Shown here: positions 56,501 through 64,000 of the stretch, piece after piece
Position numbering within the stretch: position 1 is the first letter of the stretch
Layout of the letters: each line of letters begins with the position of its first letter
NCBI RefSeq assembly: GCF_040807025.1
Contig: NC_090964.1
Location: 5,766,001-5,830,000 of the forward strand
Direction of reading: 5' to 3'
Length of the DNA stretch: 64,000 bases
Origin: Struthio camelus
Taxonomy: Eukaryota; Chordata; Aves; Struthioniformes; Struthionidae
The notes under the pieces: generated by a model
The model's input: the letters and a program-made list of their open reading frames with translations, nothing else
The model's database searches: none
What the model was told of the DNA's origin: nothing
Program-made: the position numbers and the translations under genes

Positions 56501-58690
56501 TGGTGCGTTATTGTTCTTCAGCTATATGAAGTCCATAGGCCTTACTATCTTGCAGCAGAGCACTGCATGATAGGTGGAGCTGTGCATAAAAAGGGAACAA
56601 CATGCTTGTAACACTTCAATTCTGACCATTGCATTCTGCTGTAAGCACCAGGACTAACAGTTATTTCTCAGCTTGGAGACCCCACCCGTTCCCTAGACTT
56701 GCAGCTGCCTTGGTAGGGGAAAAAGTGCTTCAGCACACAGTAACAGACAAGTATTTTCCCTATCCGCTCTTGGATAGTAGTTGCTCTGTCTTAAGAAAGT
56801 TCAGGCAAGCTTCTACTACTCGTGCTCCTCCCTGCCCCTGAGCAGCGTGCTGGTTTGGAGATAACAGCTCTGTTGCTGGTTCATAACAATAAGTGTTCTC
56901 GAGGGCCCCCCGCCCCAGCATGAGCTGCCAGGGGAAGGGGCCCTACCCTAGCTGTTAGCTAGGGGAACATTGGTGCGTTGTCCCCCCTTTCTGGGGATTC
57001 CAAGTTTTTCTCGGAGGTTCAAGAGAGAACGTTCATATGTTTGAGACCTTTGTGAAATATCACTGAAGAGAGTCTATGTGCTGAAAAGTTAACAAGGTGG
57101 GAGGATTTTATGGGACTGACAACCAAATTGCATCCCTCTCAGTTATAGATCCAGGTAAGAAAATAGTATCCTTTAACTTTTGCAAGTAATATGTGAAGTT
57201 TCTTGGAAGGTCATGGACGGACAGGTTGCGCTTTGGAGGGGCTGAAAGTAGAAGCCCACTGTCTCTGGGCATCAGCCTACAGCTTTCCTCGCTGGAGTAG
57301 TGGGGAGGAACCTTGTTCTGACAGTGTTTTATATCTGAATAGCTTCCTGTAGTCAAGACTTTGACTTTGTTTGGAAAGTGATTCTCACTTCCTTATCTTA
57401 AGTCTGTATACTATTTCAGATTGGCAGCCCTGCTGACTTCCAGACATAGCAGCAGGGGATGAGCACTGTGGAGAAGGGTGCTCTAAATCTGTAACCGTAT
57501 TGTGTAAAGTACTCTGCAGTTCTGCTGCTTGAAAGGTGCTTTGATGCTACAACTTCTTACTCATGTGGGACCAGGGGATCACAAGCTGTGCATAGGCACG
57601 TCTTAACGTTGAACTGATGTGTCTTATTTCAGGTCTCGCTCTCGAAGCAGACATTCTCATAAGAGCAGGAGCCGCAGTGCCAGTAGCAGTCGCTCCAAGA
57701 GCAGATCCAGATCCAGGTATGTCTTTGTGGTGGAAGCAATGGGGGCTACCTACTTAAATGAGAAGCATCACCCTAAATTTGCAATAGGAAAACTGTTTTT
57801 CTTTTCCTTACCTCATGTGCGGTATTTAAGTGCTAGTCAAATCTAAGCTGCACTGAAGTGGAATCACGGTCTCTTGCTTTTGCACTTTCAGGTCTGTGTC
57901 CCGTTCCAGAAGCAAGAGCCGTAGTCGAAGCAAGAGCCGTAGCCGAGGCCAAAAAGAGAAAAGCAGGACTCCAAGTAAAGAGGATAAAAGTAGGAGCCGC
58001 AGCAGGAGTGCAGAAAAATCACGGAACAAAAGTAAAGACAAATCTGAGGGCCCTCTCCATAACAGTGATGAGAAAGCAAAGAGCAGGAGCCACAGCAAGG
58101 AAAAGAGTAAGAGCAGGAGCAGAAGTGGGAGTAAAGACAGGGGAGAGGAGAGGGAGAGCATGAGAAGGAGTAGGAGCAAGGAGAAGAGTAGGAGCAAAGA
58201 CAGGGAGAAGAGCATTAGCAAGGCTAGAAGCAGGAGCAAGAGCAGGGATGAGAGTAGGAGCAGGAGCCACAGTAAAGACAAAAGGAAAAGTAGGAAGAGA
58301 AGCAGGGATGACAGCAGAAGTAGAAGCAGGAGCCGCAGTCGAAGCAAGAGTGAGAAAAGCAAGAAGCGCAGCAAGCGAGACAGCAAACCAAGTAGCAAGA
58401 AGAAAAGGAAGGACAGTCACGAGCGGTCCAGGTCAGTCTCCAAAGAAAAGGAGCATCTAAAATCAGAGCCTGACAAAAAGGAGGCAAAAGGCGAGGGTGA
58501 GGATACAGATGTCCATCGGGTGTCTCGCTCCAGATCTAGATCAAATTCTAAGTCAAAACCAAATGTCAGATCAGATTCTCGTTCCAGGTCAAAATCGGTT
58601 TCAAAACCTAGATCCCGCTCCAAGTCTAGATCTAGGTCTGCCTCGAGATCACACTCCCGATCACGGTCAAGGTCTCGCTCCAGATCCTAG
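46095..58690 (+). CDS. SRSF4: SRSF4 (SRp75), serine/arginine-rich splicing factor 4 (six coding exons)
   Basis: SRSF4 is a nuclear SR protein that binds exonic enhancers and regulates constitutive and alternative splicing. Coding exons: 46095-46201, 53512-53654, 54529-54641, 56077-56291, 57633-57716, 57892-58690. Total 1461 bp, 486 aa plus TAG (human 494). RRM1 is residues 2-72, with VYIGRL (RNP2-like) and GYGFVEF (RNP1) split across the exon 1/2 junction. After a Gly/Arg/Tyr hinge (about 75-100) comes the pseudo-RRM with the diagnostic SWQDLKD at 116-122 and NEGVIEF. From about residue 178 to the end is an RS domain rich in RS dipeptides with basic KSR/KEK insertions. All introns are GT-AG and keep frame. 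N-terminal identity to human SRSF4 is nearly complete; paralogues SRSF5/SRSF6 have shorter RS domains. Neighbour MECR supports the call. Confidence 0.97.
46305..46850. repeat. Minisatellite in SRSF4 intron 1
   Basis: About a dozen units of roughly 35-45 bases sharing AGGACGCCTGGGTCCCCTTG followed by a variable G run. Starts about 100 bases inside intron 1. Strongly G-rich on the coding strand. Artefactual ORFs cross it. Confidence 0.9.
50966..50994. repeat. Poly(T) run (29 bases)
   Basis: Uninterrupted T run after TGTGGTGTGGTGTGG. It could be a simple repeat or the poly(A) of an old minus-strand retrocopy; no insert is recognisable next to it. Confidence 0.85.
52255..52330 (+). repeat. Possible MIR remnant
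   Basis: GGCAACTGTAGGCAAGTCAC followed by CTTGTCCCTGAGC resembles the MIR core (GACCTTGGGCAAGTCACTTAACCTCTCTGAGCC). Weak. Confidence 0.3.
53475..53509. repeat. (TC)17 microsatellite forming the exon 2 polypyrimidine tract
   Basis: Perfect TC dinucleotide repeat ending one base before the AG (53510-53511) of the SRSF4 exon 2 acceptor. Confidence 0.97.
53512..53654 (+). CDS. SRSF4: SRSF4 coding exon 2
   Basis: Encodes [20 protein letters not shown] through [12 protein letters not shown]. The acceptor is preceded directly by a (TC)17 microsatellite acting as polypyrimidine tract; donor GTAAGC. 143 bp. Confidence 0.97.
53655..54528 (+). other. SRSF4: SRSF4 intron 2
   Basis: 874 bases, AT-rich at both ends with a more GC-balanced, complex block at about 53930-54210. 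A candidate poison exon is listed separately. Confidence 0.85.
54094..54199 (+). other. SRSF4: Candidate SRSF4 poison (NMD) exon in intron 2
   Basis: A 106-base interval with acceptor CCTTTTCCTATTAG and a perfect donor GTAAGT. Spliced after exon 2 (phase 1), the frame reads NLGGEDPKG and then TAG. Its length is not a multiple of three. Several SR-protein genes carry such cassette exons for autoregulation through nonsense-mediated decay; that this one is used is inference. Confidence 0.35.
54529..54641 (+). CDS. SRSF4: SRSF4 coding exon 3
   Basis: Encodes [20 protein letters not shown], then [17 protein letters not shown] of the pseudo-RRM. Acceptor CACCTCCTAAAG, donor GTATGG. 113 bp. Confidence 0.96.
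54642..56076 (+). other. SRSF4: SRSF4 intron 3
   Basis: 1.4 kb AT-rich intron. No other exon or repeat seen. Confidence 0.85.
56077..56291 (+). CDS. SRSF4: SRSF4 coding exon 4
   Basis: Encodes [20 protein letters not shown] to the end of the pseudo-RRM and the first RS residues. Acceptor CCTCTTCCTCTAG, donor GTATGT. 215 bp. Confidence 0.96.
56292..57632 (+). other. SRSF4: SRSF4 intron 4
   Basis: 1.3 kb intron; nothing else recognised. Confidence 0.85.
57633..57716 (+). CDS. SRSF4: SRSF4 coding exon 5
   Basis: Short RS-domain exon ([20 protein letters not shown]). Acceptor GTCTTATTTCAG, donor GTATGT. 84 bp. Confidence 0.94.
57892..58690 (+). CDS. SRSF4: SRSF4 coding exon 6 (bulk of RS domain) and stop
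   Basis: 799 bp encoding the long RS domain, ending in [14 protein letters not shown] and TAG at 58688-58690. The AGN-Arg and AGC-Ser codon bias makes the plus strand purine-rich and leaves a spurious Leu-rich ORF on the other strand. Confidence 0.96.
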
Positions 58691-59345
58691 CCTTGCTGCA
58701 ACTGCACTTGGAACTATCTGAAAAGTCTTTTGTACATGTTTGGTAGTTGTAGCACAAGTGATTGAAGTAGAACACATGTCAATGCTGTATATTTTTATCT
58801 ACCCTGGTGGTGTCTCTGTCACTAACTGCTGTGCTCGCTCCCTGAAATGCTCTCTGGTGCAAGGCTATTCAGTTTATTTGCTATCTTACAGAAAGGTTCT
58901 CTTTAAATATAGTTCTTCCTAGAGCACTGAGATTGCCCTGTTTTCCAAGAACAGCCTTACAGGGAGTGAGCACTGCACTTTGGCTTTATAAGATTGGAAT
59001 GATGACTGATAGGTAGGTATGATGGCTTCAACAATCTTTGCCCTTGAATTGATGCCCTTTGATGTATGCCATTTAGTGGAAGTGCAAAGTCTTAAGTTTC
59101 ATACTACTTTTGTTTCATATTTTTGGACTTACAGAGTTGTGAATAGCACAGTCAAAAGGAAAAAAAGAAATAGATATTTGCAGTAATCCATAGGGAAAAA
59201 GAAGTAGCGTTCCATATTCTGGTATTGTGACAATATCCTTGTTTTATATTAAATTTTTTTATTTTATTTTTTCCCCGTCTTGCAAAGTACAGTGATACCT
59301 GTTTCCATGAAATTTGAATAAAGACTATTTTTGCTTGACGACATT
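58691..59345 (+). other. SRSF4: SRSF4 3'UTR
   Basis: AT-rich sequence from the stop to just past the poly(A) signal, about 650 bases. A GT-rich stretch (TTTGGTGGTGGTT) follows at about 59344. Confidence 0.75.
59317..59322 (+). terminator. SRSF4: SRSF4 poly(A) signal AATAAA
   Basis: Perfect hexamer with a G/T-rich downstream element about 25 bases on. First canonical signal after the stop. Confidence 0.8.
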
Positions 59346-62300
59346 TGGTGGTGGTTACACGAAGTTGTGTTGCGACTGTCACTGTTCTATATTTATTGCT
59401 ATAAACTTGAATATAAAGAACGGTTAGTCACAAAGAATGGATTCTTCATTTAGAAAATGACTTGATCTTAAATGTGGTCACGGCACTCAAATACAATCCG
59501 GTTAAAAACTTGTTTCTCTAGAAACGCTTCCTGCGTTGTTTGGAGTTCTAACCCTGCGGTAGGGAAAAGAATAAGGGAGAATGAAACAGAAGCAATAATG
59601 AAGGTGAGAAGCCTCTTTTCCGTTGTCTGTGTAAGTTAAATGTACTGACCTTCAGCTTCCATAATGCAAGGTAGAAAACACATCACCCACTTAACTCACT
59701 AGACTCAAGTCAACTGAAACCATTGTTTGTCCAAAAACATTTTATTCTTGATACAGCTAGCACTGAAGGTAAGTCAAGTTGACATGGAAAGCATCTCTTC
59801 TACTTTTTGCTTTATTTTGTAGGTCATCTGTTTGATTTTCTTCTTTCACACAGTTGGCTTTTCTTATGGGGGCTTTGAGAAACAAAGGAGGAAAACGTGA
59901 TACTCTTTAACAGCTTTTTTTCTAGTCTAACACACTCAGCAGGAGAGCACGAAGCTGTTCCAGCTCTTTACTTCTAGTTGTTTTTTGATTTCGTGATCCC
60001 TAATTGTGAGTAGGCTTTCTACTGTGATCCATGCAAGTTAGTCTGAACCAGGTGGGATGAGCACATTATGGGCTTTCATAGTGCAAAGTACACTGTGTTC
60101 TGGGCACTGCACAGCAGCCTTAAGTTTCAGCCCTTCTGCCTTATTTCCCCCCTCCCCCTCCAAAATGAGGGGGGAGTTGTAGTTTGGAGACTTCTAATAA
60201 TTTATTGAAAGGTCAGTTAGTACATGGCATTTTCCTGCAGTGGGCCTGCTGAATAGAAATTCTGTCAGCGCTGAATTAGCAGCGGCCGAAAGGGCCTCTA
60301 TCGTCTAACTAAAACTCCAGCAGTTAACTTCCCAGAATAGCTGAATCCATCTTGCGTGGTTACACACAGCAACCTGGAGTTGAGGTTAGAGCTTCACAGT
60401 GTCTTCTCTCAGCATGTTTTCCTGGAATTCTTCCTCCTAACAAAGCAACTGTGCTTGAGAGAGAGATTCTGGGTGCTTGTGGGGGTTATATGGGGTGGTT
60501 TGGGGCGCTGATCTGGAGTGAGGATATCGCCACTGCACCATCTCCCACTTGCAATTGAGCTCAACGGTTTCTGGCTGTTGCATAGAGTTGTCACTGTTTC
60601 AAATGGCTGCAGCAGTCTTCCCATCTAAAGCGTGTTCTTTCCTTGTGTAACACTGGACTTAAGGAGAGGGAAAAAAAAAAAGTGCAGGATATGCTTCTGA
60701 GGAGTGGTGGACTTTGGAAAACTGAGCGTTTGATGGACGTGCCCTCCATAATACCTCTAGACTTGGGGAGAAAGGAGGGCAGCCTCTAGAAAGTTTCCTA
60801 GATGTTCCTGAATAAGATCCTGATCTTCCGCTTGGATCATTAGCAAGCTGCTGAAACTGAACCTTTTGCAAGCCCCTACATTTCAGCAGTGGTTTGGCTT
60901 AGACTGAAGGTCTTGTGACCTTCTCGGTACCGTTTTACCCAGCAGCAATGCTGCAAACAACATATGCTTTGCCTTTGCTTAGTTGGGTTGGGTATTGTTT
61001 ATCAAACGCTTTCCTGTTGCCGTTTTCAAATCGCTAACAGCGTTTATGATGGTGCTTTGTACAACTCGATGCTAACTTCATAGTAAGAAATTCTGTATAA
61101 TTTGATCATTTGAAATTTGTATTGCCCTATTAAAAAGATGAAAGGGTGCTAAATGATAAGAATATTTTTCAGCACAAAGTATTTCCGTAGAGTTTAAGTG
61201 GGGTCAGGGCTTGTGGAGTTTCTCAGACTTTATCAAATATTACATTACTACAGCAACAGGAGAAAGCTCTGGGGAAGTGATATTTAATTTCTTTAAAAGT
61301 AAGAAGGAAAAGGCTTTTTCAGCTGTATACTTAGTGCTTTAACAGCTCAGGCTATCACAACATCTCCAACTCCTTCTGCTGCTTAATCTCTGTACAGAAA
61401 CAAACCAGGCTATGGAAAATGTTTGCTAATAGGAGATAATTAGCTTAAAAATATCTTTAACAAAATCACACATGACAAAGTCTAAGCCAAGACTTTAAAA
61501 AGTGACTCTGGCTTTAGCTGCCCCACTGCAAAGGCTGCTCCTAATGAAGTACATATGTTTTAGCGAAGATGCTTATGACTTTGGGAGAAACATTTCTTCC
61601 CCAGATACCTGAAGATGGAGGTACATGGAGAAGAGCTATGATGCAAGTTTTCATTGCATCTGGTAGGAAATGTTCTCTACGCTAGGAAAGGCAAAAGAAC
61701 CCTTTAAGGCTGCATATGTGAGCCCCGAGGGTAGTGCTGAGGGACAGAGCCTGTGCCTGCTCTGCATTTAAGGGTTTCTGTATGTGTGATAGGTTGTTCC
61801 TGTAGGGGTTGGATGCAGTTAGTTGCTGAGTTCCCTGCTTTAGCTTCTTCTGTTTTCAGATCGGGGGACAGGCAGACATAGACAAACTATCAATGGGTAA
61901 AAAAAGATAAAGATGTGCTTTTAGTAAAGATAGGCTGGGCAGTCTGTGCCTGTTTGCCTCAAAGTCTCTGAATGCCTTTCTGTCTGCAGCGGCCTCCGAC
62001 TTGTCCTTATGGAGGCAGCTCTTAAAAATCACTTGAGTATCTAAAGATGTACCTCAGGGCTATTTGGAAGCGCTCCTCTGGATTTCAAGAAGCATTTGGC
62101 CACCTCTCGGGGAGAAGGTCTTCTGCAAAGCCCTGGGTTGCTTAGCTGCACTTCAGGCTCACGCTACCTTAAGCCTTGCTCTGAGATTGTAATCCGATTT
62201 GATTCATTTTAGACACACGATGACTGGGAGTCTTCTCATGCTCGGTACAAAGCATACGCTTCAATGCTTGCTGCCATGAGGGCCTGCATCCTCTTGTGCT

Positions 62301-64000
62301 TGGGTTTACCCATAAATGCTCGCGAGACCTGAGGGCCATGTGCAGAGGCAGTGGTGGAGGGACACGGCTGGCAGAATCACCTAGATCCCTGGGGCAGGCT
62401 GGTTTTTCAGCCTGTTTAGTCCCAGTTCGGATGGTTTGAGGTTGCCATTTCTCTGGTTGCTCATAGGAAGTCAGAAACTAAACCAGAGATGTGATTGCAC
62501 TGCCACAAACACATGATGCTTCTACTCCTTCGTGTTCTGTGATCCCAATGGCACCAACCTGGAAAGGATGTGATGGAGCTGGCAAGGAGAGAAGGAAGGG
62601 CTCATTCAAGGGGGAGAGCGACTTCCTGAAGAGCAGATTTGATCAGCTTCATCGAAAGAAGGTGAAAATTAAACCTTTATGCTGTAGTTGCCACCAGTGA
62701 CCGTGAGCAGGGCCAAGCACAGGCCCACAGGACGTCGACTGCTCTTTGAGATGCTCTGAAATGTCGAATGAAGCGGCTTCAAACCCAGAGGGCTTTAGCA
62801 ATGCAGTCTGTAAAGTGAGATTTAACATGTAAAAGGGGCTATTTTCCACTGTTTACAGAGGCAACAGAAGTTTGTCCTAAAAAAAAAAAAAAAGTTATTT
62901 TCTGTCTCCTGCCTCTGGGATGGGCCACTCCAGCCCCAGCTGGGCAGCAGCCCCCGAGCCCCTGTACTGTAACCCTCCTTGCTCCCTGCGTGCTTGCTCT
63001 GGTCGGACACTACGTGGAATTGGGCTTTCCAAGGAAGCGGCCCCTTTTCCCCCGTTCCAGCCTGGCGCCCTCGGGTGCAGAGCTGTGGCCTCAGCAGCTT
63101 TGAGGCTAAGGTGGTGTTGCTCGTTGCCTTCAACCCCTCCACGGATGAGTTTGGAGTAGGGCTGGCATCAGCCAGGAAGAAGCTGCTGTGACCACCCTCG
63201 ACCTTGACCACCCTGGTCCAGGAGAGGTGTTCAGGAGTTCACTCATCGCAGGACTGAGCTGTCTGGTCGAATGGCACGAAAGCACCGTTTCTGCTCTGGG
63301 AGCCAAAGCTTCATGTGGATGTGGAGCCAGTGCTGGAACCTGAAACCCCCAGAAGAGGAGACCTTGCATGGGAGGTCCCTGTGCCATGCAGCCTGGTGCA
63401 GCACCAGGCCTGTCTCCCCAGGAACCGCGCCGGCCGGGCTGGCATGCGGTGGCAAAGCGCGGCGCTGTGTCGTTCGCCAGCGTCCCGCCCTGCGCGCTTG
63501 CCCCCTTCCTTGCCCCGGGAGAGCCTCTTGGGGTTGCTGATGCGAGGCCTCCCTCGATGCGAAATCAGCCTGCGCGTCCGGAGCGACCGGCTGCTCCCCT
63601 CCAGCCTGGGGGCCGGCACGCGCCGTTCGTAGTCTCCAGATCCCCAGGCTGCACACAGTAGGCGATGAGCATTTAACTAATGAGAAAAGCTCTTGAGAAG
63701 ATGCCTTCTCTGTCAGGTTCAACCGCTGCCTGGGAGCACTCGCGCCTGCTTGGCTCGAAAGGCTCGGAAGTGCCGCTCTGATGGAGCGTGAAGGCACGCC
63801 TTCCCCCAAGTAGTTCTGAAACGCAGAGGGAGGGGGGCAAAAAAGAAATCAGTGCTAACTGATTCAGCTCCTATGATGACTTAGCAGGTAACGCCAGGCT
63901 GTTGAGAAAGCCCCCGCAGAACGCAACACGTGCTGTGAGGACGCAGCCCCTTAAACAACTAGCGGGGGCAACGCGGCTGCTCCAGGAGCCTCCGGGCTTG
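59346..64000. other. Intergenic downstream of SRSF4, no gene seen
   Basis: 4.6 kb of AT-rich to mixed sequence, becoming GC-richer after 63000. ORFs are short, without family features. In mammals TMEM200B lies next on this side. I see none of it here, so it is either beyond base 64000 or absent. Confidence 0.55.

Noticed and set aside
57826-58398. Leu-rich minus-strand ORF looking like a membrane protein
   Set aside because: Antisense shadow of the SRSF4 RS-domain codons (AGN/AAG read backwards give CTN/CTT).
59720-59830. Minus-strand poly(A) signals (TTTATT on the plus strand) implying a gene convergent with SRSF4
   Set aside because: AT-rich sequence makes chance hexamers common and no minus-strand exon to the right was recognised.
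59346-64000. TMEM200B, expected next to SRSF4 by synteny
   Set aside because: No ORF shows its Arg-rich N-terminus and two hydrophobic segments; it is probably beyond the window.

Overview
This is a vertebrate nuclear window, most likely from a bird and probably from a gene-dense, GC-rich microchromosome. The evidence is small spliced exons with GT/AG borders, no bacterial-style ORFs, CpG-rich promoters, many G-rich minisatellites, and conserved gene order. I recognise PTPRU (minus strand), MECR (plus) and SRSF4 (plus). From memory, this is the order and relative orientation of the human 1p35 block, which corresponds to chicken chromosome 23. Species was not determined; another sauropsid is possible.

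Layout. 1-14060 is the first part of PTPRU intron 1, very GC-rich, with short AT-rich islands. PTPRU exon 1 (start codon and signal peptide only) is at 14061-14133 on the minus strand; its promoter, with a perfect CRE and a GCC repeat, lies just to the right. 14134-25808 is the divergent interval between PTPRU and MECR. It holds three notable tandem structures: a 54-bp G-rich minisatellite built of three 18-bp subunits (about 14620-15560), an 11-bp minisatellite (18918-19256), and a long alternating purine/pyrimidine tract (about 22226-22715). MECR (mitochondrial enoyl-ACP/CoA reductase) has ten coding exons from 25809 to 38172 and all junctions keep frame (364 aa).

Between MECR and SRSF4, on the minus strand (about 39656-42786), I find an apparently intact multi-exon gene for a small membrane protein resembling TMEM244. 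Its exons are too short to stand out as ORFs. I do not recall such a gene at this position in mammals, and I regard it as the most interesting item here. Further right are an orphan CpG island with a perfect heat-shock element and a CRE (about 44590-45000) and a G-rich minisatellite (about 45210-45860). SRSF4 (six coding exons, 46095-58690, 486 aa) follows, with its poly(A) signal at 59317. From there to 64000 I see no convincing gene.

How the genes relate: PTPRU is a receptor phosphatase (adhesion/signalling), MECR completes each mitochondrial fatty-acid synthesis cycle (lipoate supply), SRSF4 is a splicing regulator and the TMEM244-like product is of unknown function. They are neighbours by synteny, not a pathway. 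The long ORFs inside the minisatellites are artefacts of repeat periods that are multiples of three or of low-complexity sequence. Exon borders were called by eye from splice consensus, reading-frame continuity and remembered family sequences; no alignment was run.
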